This document shows positions 16,767 to 24,770 of a DNA stretch of 41,859 nucleotides, one piece after another. The notes beneath the pieces are model-generated. The model was not told the origin of the DNA, did no database searches, and was given only the letters and a program-made list of their open reading frames with translations. Position numbers and translations under genes: made by a program. The stretch's first letter is position 1, and each line of letters opens with the position of its first letter. This stretch comes from JAGDXO01 sp964541025 (GTDB lineage Archaea; Thermoplasmatota; Thermoplasmata; Thermoplasmatales; GCA-001856825): positions 1 through 41,859 of the forward strand of contig CAZIOW010000012.1 in NCBI GenBank assembly GCA_964541025.1. The letters are read 5' to 3'.

Positions 16767-18746
16767 TTACTCATTTAATTTCTCCGCTATAATCTCTGAA
16801 ATATCCTTGACCGTCATATTATCCTTTCCAGTTGTCCTTGCAGCATCTTCCAACATATTAAGGCAGAATGGACACGCAACCACAAGATTATTGCTCCTTC
16901 TTGATGCTTCCTCTATTCTTATGTGAGATATTTGCTCCTTTTCATTTACCTTATACCAGTAATTAGCACCTCCACCTCCACAGCAGAAACTTTTTGATTT
17001 TGATCTTTCCATTTCTTTCAGCTCTCCTGCTTTTTGTATTATAAACCTTGGAGCATCATATTCCCCGTTAATCCTACCAAGATAGCAAGGATCGTGATAA
17101 GTGTAAACTGTATCTCCCTTTGAGATTTCCAGCTTACCATTTTCCATTAAATCCTCAATAATCTGAGAGTGATGGTATACTTCAAGACCTTCAATAAATT
17201 TGGAATATTCGTTCTTGAATGTATTGTAACCGTGTGGACAGAATGTGACAATTTTCTTAACATTATGATTTTTGAACACCGTTACATTTTGCATAACTAA
17301 TTCCTGGAACCTTCCTTCCTCACCTAGTCTCCTTGCTGACTCACCACAGCAGGACTCCTCGTCTCCTAGAACTCCAAAACTGATATTTGCTTTCTTAAAA
17401 ATTTTGATCACGCTTTCTGCGACGTTCCTTGTTCTTGGATCAGATGAAGCCATACAGCCCATCCACAATAGATATTCTTCGTTCTCATATTTTTTTGATT
17501 TTTCTACCCATATATTTCTCTCAGAAGGAGCATTTCCTAGAGGGTTCCTAGCATATGTTAAGTTGTCAAGGAACTGAACCTTCTGTTTGTCTATTTTACT
17601 TTTCAGCACCAGATCCCTTCTCATTTCCAAAATATAGCTCTGTGGATCTATTGTCACAGGGCATTCCTCAACGCATGCCTGACATGTGGTGCATGACCAA
17701 AGGAAATCTTCTGAAAACAGGTCAGGCACGAGCTGTTTTTCTTCCCCAACATTTGACTTCAATGTCTGCATTAATACTCTTGGACTTAGTTCTCTCCCAG
17801 CAGCTGTAGCAGGACAAGCCCTTTCACATCTTCCACAATCTGTGCAGGCTAATGCTTCAAATCTTTGCAGAGATTTAAGATCACTGGTTTTTTCAATCCC
17901 TAGCTTGAATTCGTAATTTCCAGATTGGATAAGTTCTTCTAACTTGAATGGAGTAGGCATCTCCCCTCTGACCTTTTCCTTCCTTATAGCTGTGTACAAC
18001 GGTGAAAGCATTACGTGAGAAAGCTTTGAAATTAGTGCATACCCTATAACTAAGAAAACTGTAGTGAAATGCACTCCCCACAAAATTTGATAAGCGGTTA
18101 TAGCTGAATTGATATTTACCCCAGTAAATAGCCTTGCCATCACATTTCCGAAGAATCTGTACTCGTTAAGATAATAACCGATTGAATAATTTTCAATATA
18201 TGTGGTAAGTCCTTCGAGAACAAAACCCTCAATGGCAATTGTAAGGAGTGAAAATATTACGATATAATCGTCCCAGACTGTATGAAGTTTGACCTTTTTT
18301 CTTGTCCTCCGGTAAAGTGCCATCAAAAGCCCTGTTATGAGCAGGAGTCCACCTGTATCCGAAAAGGCCTCGAAAATATACAAGAAAGAACCTACAAGAA
18401 TTGTATTCTTAATCGGGGGGATATCGTTATCGAGAAAAACGAGAGTGGTTGAAATTGTCAAAATCAGTATTCCATAAGATATAAGAATATGCATCAAACC
18501 TGCAAATCTATCTTTGACTATCTTTTTCTGAAAAACACCATAAATGAAAAGATTCTTAATGATTCCTTTCCAATTTGTCGCAATATAATTCCATGCCTTT
18601 CCTACGGAGATATCGGTTTTTTTGAAAATCTTGTAAATCCACCATAAATAAATAACTATTATAATTCCAAGAATTGTATAATGAATATATAATTCCCAAG
18701 TTGGTATGTCAAACAGATTGTGCCTATACAAGGCCAAGGGGTCCAT
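16767..18746 (-). CDS. Membrane HdrDE-like iron-sulfur electron-transfer protein
   Basis: This 659-residue protein fuses a membrane cytochrome-like half to a soluble iron-sulfur half. The first about 250 residues hold 5-6 transmembrane helices, similar to NarI/HdrE b-type cytochromes. Two 4Fe-4S motifs follow (CTDCGRCERACP and CTTCQACVEECP). Two CCG domains then carry ESCCGESARR and FCCGGGGANYW, as in HdrD and glycolate/lactate oxidase Fe-S subunits. Related proteins move electrons between a soluble donor and membrane quinone. The true partner here is unknown, since no flavoprotein or ETF gene is adjacent. A methanogen-type heterodisulfide role is unlikely in this lineage. A TATA-like AGTATAATT lies about 24 nt before the ATG. 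Confidence 0.85.
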   Translation of the reverse strand: MDPLALYRHNLFDIPTWELYIHYTILGIIIVIYLWWIYKIFKKTDISVGKAWNYIATNWKGIIKNLFIYGVFQKKIVKDRFAGLMHILISYGILILTISTTLVFLDNDIPPIKNTILVGSFLYIFEAFSDTGGLLLITGLLMALYRRTRKKVKLHTVWDDYIVIFSLLTIAIEGFVLEGLTTYIENYSIGYYLNEYRFFGNVMARLFTGVNINSAITAYQILWGVHFTTVFLVIGYALISKLSHVMLSPLYTAIRKEKVRGEMPTPFKLEELIQSGNYEFKLGIEKTSDLKSLQRFEALACTDCGRCERACPATAAGRELSPRVLMQTLKSNVGEEKQLVPDLFSEDFLWSCTTCQACVEECPVTIDPQSYILEMRRDLVLKSKIDKQKVQFLDNLTYARNPLGNAPSERNIWVEKSKKYENEEYLLWMGCMASSDPRTRNVAESVIKIFKKANISFGVLGDEESCCGESARRLGEEGRFQELVMQNVTVFKNHNVKKIVTFCPHGYNTFKNEYSKFIEGLEVYHHSQIIEDLMENGKLEISKGDTVYTYHDPCYLGRINGEYDAPRFIIQKAGELKEMERSKSKSFCCGGGGANYWYKVNEKEQISHIRIEEASRRSNNLVVACPFCLNMLEDAARTTGKDNMTVKDISEIIAEKLNE

Positions 18747-18820
18747 ATGGATAAAAAAGACTGGAGAATTATACTTTTCTATTTATTAAGCTAAATCATT
18801 TTAACAGGATAAAAAATGAT

Positions 18821-19243
18821 TTAATTTCTATTAGAATTTGAATTAATTACAATCATATTCTTATTGCCTGATATTTGCTTATTAGCCAAAAATTCCGTGT
18901 ATTGCTGCACATCACGAAGTATTTTCAATTTGATCTTAACTTCTTCCATCATTTCAATGTATTCATCCTCATCAACATCATCAAGTAAATGTCTTGTTAT
19001 TAACTTATGACCTTCGTCCAAAATGCGATCTTCTATTTCATTTAATTTTACCTTAGTTCTCTCAAGGTACATGGACATTGCATTCCTATAAGGGCCATCC
19101 GGAGATTTTTCAGCTGCCCGTCCCATAATCATAAACATTTCAATCTCTCGGGCATCGAATTCACCTAGAAGATCAGAAATATCTTTCAAATCATTGGAGT
19201 CTGTGAATTCTTTCCTTTCCTTTCCTTTTTTAAAAATGCCCAT
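18821..19243 (-). CDS. Uncharacterised acidic helical protein
   Basis: This 140-residue protein is not recognised. It is highly charged and mostly helical by composition, with a patch DDVDEDEYIEMMEEVKIKLK and a polar, Asn-rich tail. No cysteine cluster, membrane helix or nucleotide-binding motif is visible. The frame extends to a TTG at 19261, but the ATG at 19243 has an AGGA sequence 5 nt upstream and is preferred. It lies upstream of the HdrDE-like gene on the same strand, 74 nt away, with a separate promoter before that gene, so joint function is not implied. Confidence 0.65.
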   Translation of the reverse strand: MGIFKKGKERKEFTDSNDLKDISDLLGEFDAREIEMFMIMGRAAEKSPDGPYRNAMSMYLERTKVKLNEIEDRILDEGHKLITRHLLDDVDEDEYIEMMEEVKIKLKILRDVQQYTEFLANKQISGNKNMIVINSNSNRN

Positions 19244-19635
19244 ACAAATCCTGTGAAACAAGATATCTTAATCACTATAAATATATTTTTTATCAAGTTA
19301 TTTGAATATATTATAAACTGTATATCCTATAACGCTTATATTTAATGATTCTTCTACTATTCGTGAATATTGCGTAGTTTTTTAACTGGATATGTCCGTG
19401 GTTATTAGAGCTATCTTCAAAATACTCAAGTTATTCCCCATTTCTGATGTCTCGTTTTCCTTTTTGGAATAAATACAGCAAAGAATTTTAATGGAATATT
19501 TGCATCTCAAAACCTATAGTATTATATGATCTGTTTTCTAAAATTATAGTATAGGCAAAACTTTAAATTACTTGAGAATTAGTTTCTTGTAAATCATATT
19601 TCAAAAGATTAAATATTCCAAAATATTCATGATGT
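19244..19635. other. AT-rich non-coding stretch with one imperfect inverted repeat
   Basis: About 390 nt without a convincing gene. It holds the promoter of the minus-strand acidic protein and, at its right end, a TATA-like TTAAATATT (19609-19617) that serves the small plus-strand gene. CCTATAGTAT (19513-19522) and ATAGTATAGG (19546-19555) form a 10-bp inverted repeat with one mismatch and a 23-nt spacer. A 26-codon frame at 19392 is too short to trust. Confidence 0.4.
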
Positions 19636-19785
19636 ATGGGGCTCGGGAAGAGAGATCTTGATCGAAAAAAGAAAAGTCTGGAGAATAAACTAAAGGAGCT
19701 TGAACTAAAGGCTAAAAAGAACCCGCTTAATAAAGAACTACAAGAAGAAATACAGAAGCTCAAGAAGAAAATTAGCGAAGAATAA
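19636..19785 (+). CDS. Small charged coiled-coil protein, 49 residues
   Basis: This 49-residue frame starts MGLGKRDLDRKKKSLENK and ends KKKISEE. It is almost entirely Lys/Glu/Leu with heptad-like spacing (L, L, L, A, L, I, L), so it should form an amphipathic or coiled helix. The ATG lies about 23 nt after TTAAATATT, the usual layout of a leaderless gene here. It stands alone in an otherwise empty stretch. Its function is unknown; a nucleic-acid- or ribosome-associated peptide is possible from the charge but not shown. Confidence 0.6.
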   Translation: MGLGKRDLDRKKKSLENKLKELELKAKKNPLNKELQEEIQKLKKKISEE

Positions 19786-19819
19786 AATAATCAGTCAGGC
19801 ATATCCTTTCTGTTTTCAA

Positions 19820-20635
19820 TTATCTTAATAATTTTATCTTGTATTTACACTTTAACAATTCAGAAGGATTAATTATTTTTAATCCTATACGATTGTTAAA
19901 TGCATCTGGAGCAGCTGTCATCGGTTCAATCGCAAATGATGCTCCATCAGTGTATTTGCCATTGTATAGAACTATAAATGGCATATTTTCCCTGACAATT
20001 TCAATTTCAGAATAATTACTCTTCAAAATAATATCTCCACCACCATAAAAAGTGTTATCAAAGCTAAAATTTGAAAAGTCTATATTGTTGAGGTCTACAA
20101 ATTCAGCTTTTCCGTCCGGGAAATATCCGTCAACATAGTTCAAGCGGAAAAGAGGCTCTTTGTAATCAATTAAATAATTTTCTTTAACCATAAAATAAGG
20201 ATGTGCACCTATCGTGATTGGCGCTTTTTCGGTACCAGTATTCTTCGCAGAGAATTCAGATGTAAACTCATTACCGTCAATTCTATACCTAATTTCAATT
20301 TCCAGCTCTGATGGTATTCCTGGGTGTGTTAGCCGATGATTCAAAACAACAAAATTGTCTGCCTTCAAATTAATCTCAAATGAGCTGTCAAGTATTAATC
20401 CATGGATACTGTGCAAACCATCGTTTTGGGGCAAATTATATTGTTTCCCCTCAAATTGATAAGTATGATTTTTTACTCTATTTGCAAAAGGAATAAGCGG
20501 AGCAGCACCGCCATGAGTCAATTTATCATCATGCCTCCCTTTTAAGATTTTCTTACCATTAAGAATTAGGTTTGAAACATAGGCTCCTTTTTCATCTATT
20601 ATAACTTCAGAGTTACCATCTAGTAATTTGAACAT
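19820..20635 (-). CDS. Aldose 1-epimerase family protein (mutarotase-like)
   Basis: This 271-residue protein belongs to the aldose 1-epimerase superfamily, which interconverts alpha and beta anomers of aldoses. Visible landmarks are PFANRVKNHTY, the substrate His region DGLHSIHGL, the catalytic His segment GAHPYF, and the catalytic Glu in FAIEPMTAAPDAFNN. It is slightly shorter than bacterial GalM (about 340), close to the compact YihR/YphB-like forms. It has no signal peptide, so it is cytoplasmic. It could serve the sugar catabolism of the upstream locus, but it stands alone between unrelated genes. Confidence 0.88.
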   Translation of the reverse strand: MFKLLDGNSEVIIDEKGAYVSNLILNGKKILKGRHDDKLTHGGAAPLIPFANRVKNHTYQFEGKQYNLPQNDGLHSIHGLILDSSFEINLKADNFVVLNHRLTHPGIPSELEIEIRYRIDGNEFTSEFSAKNTGTEKAPITIGAHPYFMVKENYLIDYKEPLFRLNYVDGYFPDGKAEFVDLNNIDFSNFSFDNTFYGGGDIILKSNYSEIEIVRENMPFIVLYNGKYTDGASFAIEPMTAAPDAFNNRIGLKIINPSELLKCKYKIKLLR

Positions 20636-20763
20636 TAGCTACCAATTAACCTATATTGTTTAAATTTTTCTTTAACATTTTCATACCTTGCATATTAAAG
20701 GAGTAGTGAAATAATCATAATGCATATCAATAAACATAAAATAACAAAATAAATATGATTTAA

Positions 20764-20778
20764 ATGATTTACTATCAT
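20764..20778. promoter_or_regulatory. Palindrome over the start of the TRASH regulator gene
   Basis: ATGAT-N5-ATCAT (20764-20778) is a perfect inverted repeat that runs into the ATG at 20777. It lies next to a partly repeated ATGATTTA (two copies ending at about 20771) and just downstream of an AT-rich TATA-like run (about 20745-20763). The position suggests autoregulation by the metal-sensing product, which is inference. Confidence 0.4.
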
Positions 20779-21301
20779 GGAAAGAATAAATATTAGTCCA
20801 AATGAGTCAAAGGTATTAAGGGTCTTAAATGAGGATTCAAGAATTTCCATTAATGGGATTTCTGAAATCACTGGCCTTAACAGAAATACTGTTCGAAAGA
20901 TAATCAGCGATCTCAGGAATAAAGGAATAATAAAAAAATTCACAATTGAAATTGATCAAAGCAATCAGGGATCTTCGTTACTTATTGAGATTGAAAATAT
21001 CTCTGAGATACCTGAGGATTACATATTGGAGATAATGAAACTAGGAAATGGAAATTTCCTTGTCTTAGGCAGCCCAGAGATATTGAACTTTGATATAAAG
21101 TACAAAAATATTAACATTGTTAAGGAAATAATCAATAAGAATCGTTTATTTCATTCTGTGAAATTATACTGTGATTATTGCGGAAAGGAGATCAAGGATC
21201 TCCCCATTGAATTCTCATACAACAACAAAACATATTATGCATGTTGCCACAATTGTGAGAAAGATTTGCAGAGAAGATTGAAAAGCCTAGAATATGCATG
21301 A
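20777..21301 (+). CDS. Lrp-type HTH regulator with C-terminal TRASH metal-sensing domain (CopT-like)
   Basis: This 174-residue protein pairs an AsnC/Lrp-like winged helix (about residues 5-60; SRISINGISEITGLNRNTVRKIISDLRNKGIIKK) with a C-terminal TRASH domain (about 130-170; CDYCGKEI ... YACCHNCEKDLQRRL). TRASH domains bind metal through cysteines. The same layout defines the Sulfolobus copper regulator CopT (also called CopR), which sits before copM and copA. Here too a small metal-binding protein and CopA follow directly, so copper-responsive control of this operon is likely. The effector and binding site are inferred. Confidence 0.88.
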   Translation: MERINISPNESKVLRVLNEDSRISINGISEITGLNRNTVRKIISDLRNKGIIKKFTIEIDQSNQGSSLLIEIENISEIPEDYILEIMKLGNGNFLVLGSPEILNFDIKYKNINIVKEIINKNRLFHSVKLYCDYCGKEIKDLPIEFSYNNKTYYACCHNCEKDLQRRLKSLEYA

Positions 21302-21343
21302 TGCCAAAAATAGGTCCTTATAGTTTTATCTAATCATTTCGTG

Positions 21344-21514
21344 ATGGTAAAAATGGTAAAAGATCCTGTTTGCGGAATGGAAGTGAATGAGAAAAAAGCT
21401 ATATCTTTTTCATTTGAAGGCAAAGAATATTACTTCTGTAATACGTCTTGTTATGAAAGCTTCAAGAAGGAACCTTCCAGATACATAAAGGTAGAGAAAA
21501 GAAAGAGATGCTAA
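21344..21514 (+). CDS. Small YHS-domain metal-binding protein (CopM-like position)
   Basis: This 56-residue protein is almost only a YHS domain: KDPVCGMEV, then GKEYYFCNTSCYESF, with cysteines at 10, 32, 36 and 56. YHS/TRASH modules bind metal ions. It resembles the N-terminal module of the ATPase encoded next (both have a DP(V/I)CGM start and a YF(C/Y)-type Cys pair), so it may hand copper to that pump. The ATG at 21344 is taken; ATG at 21353 is an alternative. A TATA-like TTTTATC lies about 20 nt upstream. It ends 9 nt before the ATPase gene. The place between regulator and pump matches copM of Sulfolobus, but that protein is not the same size or family by eye. Confidence 0.8.
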   Translation: MVKMVKDPVCGMEVNEKKAISFSFEGKEYYFCNTSCYESFKKEPSRYIKVEKRKRC

Positions 21515-21523
21515 GAAGATAAT

Positions 21524-23584
21524 ATGGCAAGAGATCCGATATGCGGAATGTACGTCGATGAGGGTAATTGCACAATTACCAGCACAAGATCAGGAAGAAC
21601 CTTCTATTTCTGCAGCGAAGGATGCAAAAGACAGTTTGAACAACCATTGTTAGAATCTGACAAATTGCGCCACGAACTTGTGTTATCATGGGTATTGACC
21701 GTATTAATCTTAATTATTACATACATGGTACATTTTTATCTTTATCAGTTTGTACTATTCATTCTGTCATCTACAATTCAATTCTTTCCGGGTTTAAGGT
21801 TTTATAAAGGTACTTTGGATGCTATAAAGAACAGGTCAGGAAACATGGACACTCTGATCTCCATAGGCACATCATCAGCCTGGCTTTTCAGCAGTATAGA
21901 AGTTTTCTTTCCAAAATTTTTTCCTGTTCATAATTTCTATTTTGATACTTCCTCTGTTATAATTTCACTAGTGCTGACTGGTTCTTACCTTGAGTATCTT
22001 ATGAAAAGAAGAGCTTCTTCATCCGTATCAAAGTTAATTGATCTTCAACCAAAGATTGCACATTTAGTTGTCGATAAGCTCGTCACAAAGGATGTTAATA
22101 TAGAAGATATAGGAATCGGAGATATACTACTGGTTAAGCCCGGAGAAAATGTTCCTACTGATGGTATAATTATAGAAGGCTCTTCATCCCTGGATGAATC
22201 TCTGATAACAGGGGAAAGCCTTCCTCTGGATAAGAAAAGTGGTGACAAGGTTATTGGTGGAAGCACAAATTTAACTGGTTCATTCAAAATGAAAGCTATG
22301 ACAACCTGGACAGACAATACTATTTCCGAGATGATTTCCGTGGTAGAAAGTGCCAATTCAGAAAAGGTCCCTATCCAGAGATTCGCAGATAAGATTGCAT
22401 CTTATTTTGTACCTGTTGTCTTATCAGTTGCCTTAATAGCCTCACTCTATTGGTATTTTATAGGTCAAGTTGGAACTGCATTCGCAGTTCTTATTTTTGT
22501 AACTGTTCTTATAATTGCCTGTCCTTGTGCCCTTGGAATTGCGACACCAGCTGCATTGATTGTTTCCTCTGGTATGGCCGCTGAACATGGTATATTGGTG
22601 AAAGGGGGAGACAACATAGAGCTGCTCGCAAAGATAAATAAGGTTGTTCTCGATAAAACGGGAACCATAACTTATGGAAATATTACAATTGAGAGAATTA
22701 TTTCTTTAGGCAAATATAATAAAGAAGAACTGTTGAATTACGTTGCTATTGCAGAGAAAAACTCTGAACATCCGATTGGGCAGGGCATTATTAAATATTT
22801 TAATGGAAACATTCCAAACCCCACTGATTTCAATTATTTCATAGGCGAGGGCGTTATGGTACATTATGATTCAAAAACACTGTTAGTAGGAAATAAGATT
22901 CTGATGGAAAGGTTTAATATATCAGGCTGCAAATCCTTGGAAGAAAGAAATGACTTTTTAGGGAAAATGGTATTGTATATTGCTGTAGATAATAAATGTG
23001 AAGGCCTTCTTATTCTTGGTGATAAGCTAAAAGAGAATATTGATAAAGTAATAAATGAAATTCAAAATTTGGGTATAGATGTATACATGCTTACTGGTGA
23101 TAGGGAAGAAGCAGCAAGATTGATTGCTAATAAGGCAGGAATAAGGAATTTCAAATCTGGAATGAAACCGGAAGATAAGATGGAATTTATAAGGAAATTG
23201 CAATTAGGAGGAAATTATGTGGCTATGGTAGGAGACGGCATAAATGATGCACCTTCCCTCGCACAAGCAGATGTTGGAATTGCAATTGGAGCTGGTACAG
23301 ATGTGGCTAAGGAAACTGGTGGAGTGATACTTATAAAAGATAGAATGTATGATCTTTTATATATTATAAAGCTTGGGAGGGCAACAATGAAAAAGATCAG
23401 ACAAAATCTTCTTTGGGCTCTAGGATACAACGCTCTTCTCATTCCAGTTGCAGCTGGCATTTTAATTCCTTTCTTTGGCATCAAAATATACGATTTCCTC
23501 CCATTTCTAGCAGCAACTGCAATGGGTTTCAGTTCAACAATTGTGGTTAGTAATTCATTGATGTTGAGAAGGGAGAGAATTTGA
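21524..23584 (+). CDS. copA: Copper-exporting P1B-type ATPase with N-terminal YHS domain
   Basis: This 686-residue pump has eight expected transmembrane helices. Landmarks are the actuator TGES, the metal site CPC (C333, C335), the phosphorylation site DKTGT (D377), the SEHPIG motif of heavy-metal pumps and GDGINDAPSLAQADV. YN in helix 7 (LGYNALL) and M-x-x-SS in helix 8 (MGFSSTIVVSNSL) mark the Cu(I) subgroup P1B-1. The N-terminal sensor is a YHS domain (RDPICGMYV ... YFCSEGCKRQF) in place of the usual CxxC HMA domain. It would export cytoplasmic Cu(I), important in metal-rich acid habitats. It is in one operon with the regulator and the small YHS protein, and its stop overlaps the next start. 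Confidence 0.95.
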   Translation: MARDPICGMYVDEGNCTITSTRSGRTFYFCSEGCKRQFEQPLLESDKLRHELVLSWVLTVLILIITYMVHFYLYQFVLFILSSTIQFFPGLRFYKGTLDAIKNRSGNMDTLISIGTSSAWLFSSIEVFFPKFFPVHNFYFDTSSVIISLVLTGSYLEYLMKRRASSSVSKLIDLQPKIAHLVVDKLVTKDVNIEDIGIGDILLVKPGENVPTDGIIIEGSSSLDESLITGESLPLDKKSGDKVIGGSTNLTGSFKMKAMTTWTDNTISEMISVVESANSEKVPIQRFADKIASYFVPVVLSVALIASLYWYFIGQVGTAFAVLIFVTVLIIACPCALGIATPAALIVSSGMAAEHGILVKGGDNIELLAKINKVVLDKTGTITYGNITIERIISLGKYNKEELLNYVAIAEKNSEHPIGQGIIKYFNGNIPNPTDFNYFIGEGVMVHYDSKTLLVGNKILMERFNISGCKSLEERNDFLGKMVLYIAVDNKCEGLLILGDKLKENIDKVINEIQNLGIDVYMLTGDREEAARLIANKAGIRNFKSGMKPEDKMEFIRKLQLGGNYVAMVGDGINDAPSLAQADVGIAIGAGTDVAKETGGVILIKDRMYDLLYIIKLGRATMKKIRQNLLWALGYNALLIPVAAGILIPFFGIKIYDFLPFLAATAMGFSSTIVVSNSLMLRRERI

Positions 23585-23895
23585 GAGATTATAACATCTC
23601 AATTGATAATGAAGCTATGAATTTCATTAAAAATACTAATATTGAAAGAGTTTACATTACAATAAAATATATTAAAGGACCTTGTAATGATAACCTTTGC
23701 AAATTGATCCCTGAGCCAGAAATAGTATATGCACTTAAAGATCAGCAGGCAGTCCTGCTAAAAAAAGGTGTCCCTACCATTTACTGCACGAAACCTGTAT
23801 TTGACTCAATTCAGAGATATGGAGGGAAAATTACTATAAAATACTCAAGACTAAGAAAAAAGCTTGTTGTTAAAGGATTAACCTATAACTTTTGA
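23581..23895 (+). CDS. Uncharacterised cysteine-containing protein coupled to CopA
   Basis: This 104-residue protein starts with TTG at 23581 inside the TTGA that carries the copA stop, so translation is probably coupled. Family not recognised. Visible features are YITIKYIKGPCNDNLC (C35, C40), a third cysteine in IYCTKPVF (C69) and a basic C-terminus (YSRLRKKLVVKG). The Cys spacing and the operon position suggest metal binding or copper handling, but this is inference. The last 13 bp overlap the convergent glycosyltransferase gene. Confidence 0.7.
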   Translation: MRDYNISIDNEAMNFIKNTNIERVYITIKYIKGPCNDNLCKLIPEPEIVYALKDQQAVLLKKGVPTIYCTKPVFDSIQRYGGKITIKYSRLRKKLVVKGLTYNF

Positions 23896-24650
23896 GAATG
23901 TGATTTTGATCTTATCAACCCTCTCGTTTTTTGAGATGGAAATTTTTCTTTTTCTTGATTGTAAATAGACCGGAAATAAATAATCTCTCGAATGAATGAC
24001 AGGAATATAGATGGCGCCATAATTCTGGACTTCCCCTCATAACGTGCATTGAAATGGTACGGAATTTCTTCTATTTTTATTTCCGGATTTAGAGATATCA
24101 GAAACAGAAGTGATTTCGTCGCATGGAAGTTTGGAATTAATTTTTTTATATCGCCGCTTATTCCGTAAAATCCTGATGTTGGATCTTTGAGATGCCTAGC
24201 TGGAGGAATCATTATCCTTGATACTATTCCTGCTAGTTTTGAAAGTACATACCTGTATCTGCTCATTTCATTGCTTCCCCCTTCAACAAATCTGCTCATC
24301 ACTACACATCTCTTTTCTGAAGAAAGATACGTGATTATATTGTGTATATACTTGGGGTTATGTTGCATGTCACAGTCCATAACAATTTTCATTCTTCCTC
24401 TTGCCTTAGTTATCCCCTCCATTTCCGAGGCTAGTAATCCTTTCCTCTCATCATTTGTTATAACCCTTATCCTATCAAAGCTTCCAAAATATCCAAGTTT
24501 CCATTTGGTGAACTGGTCATCTGATTCGTCAACGATAATTATTTCAAAATCTTCAATTTTTAAGTTATTCATGGTTGCAAGCACCGATTCGATAAAATTA
24601 TCAAGGTTATTCCCTTCATTGTAGCAACCTGTTATTATGCTTACCTCCAT
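23883..24650 (-). CDS. GT2 glycosyltransferase (dolichyl-phosphate mannose synthase-like)
   Basis: This 255-residue protein is a family 2 glycosyltransferase. The GT-A fold starts SIITGCYNEGNNL and the metal site is MDCDMQHNP (DxD-like). The segment HLKDPTSGFYGIS and the later IEEIPYHFNARYEGKSRI resemble dolichyl-phosphate mannose/glucose synthases (DPM1 type). These load a sugar onto a polyprenyl phosphate for use by membrane GT-C enzymes. No C-terminal transmembrane pair is present, as in the soluble DPM1 class. A GT-C-like gene lies nearby at 26,218-27,996. The promoter region is shared divergently with the next gene. Confidence 0.88.
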   Translation of the reverse strand: MEVSIITGCYNEGNNLDNFIESVLATMNNLKIEDFEIIIVDESDDQFTKWKLGYFGSFDRIRVITNDERKGLLASEMEGITKARGRMKIVMDCDMQHNPKYIHNIITYLSSEKRCVVMSRFVEGGSNEMSRYRYVLSKLAGIVSRIMIPPARHLKDPTSGFYGISGDIKKLIPNFHATKSLLFLISLNPEIKIEEIPYHFNARYEGKSRIMAPSIFLSFIREIIYFRSIYNQEKEKFPSQKTRGLIRSKSHSQKL

Positions 24651-24735
24651 TATTTATTAGGCGAAATTAAAAATTTAAATATTTTGTCTTTTTCAATTTA
24701 AATTATTTCATATATCTAATTCAATTTTAGCACGA

Positions 24736-24770
24736 ATAATTTAAATAATCAAATTTAAGTATACTTAATT
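24736..24770 (+). promoter_or_regulatory. Promoter with 14-bp perfect palindrome before nucleotidyltransferase-like gene
   Basis: TTTAAATA-like sequence (about 24739-24747) lies about 28 nt before the ATG at 24771, consistent with a leaderless message. Between them TTAAGTATACTTAA (24755-24768) is a perfect 14-bp palindrome that ends 2 nt before the ATG. This is where a dimeric repressor could block initiation. No regulator gene is adjacent. Confidence 0.4.

Noticed and set aside
16759..16772. AGTA-GTATT-TACT near the end of the HdrDE-like gene, a possible TrmB site
   Set aside because: Arms are arranged the other way round from the three promoter copies, and it overlaps a gene end, not a promoter.
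19392..19472. 26-codon frame in the AT-rich stretch
   Set aside because: Too short and without a placed TATA box or SD; no charge or helix pattern as in the 49-residue neighbour.
24187..24624. 145-codon open frame antisense to the DPM1-like gene
   Set aside because: Shadow of the real gene; no start signals.
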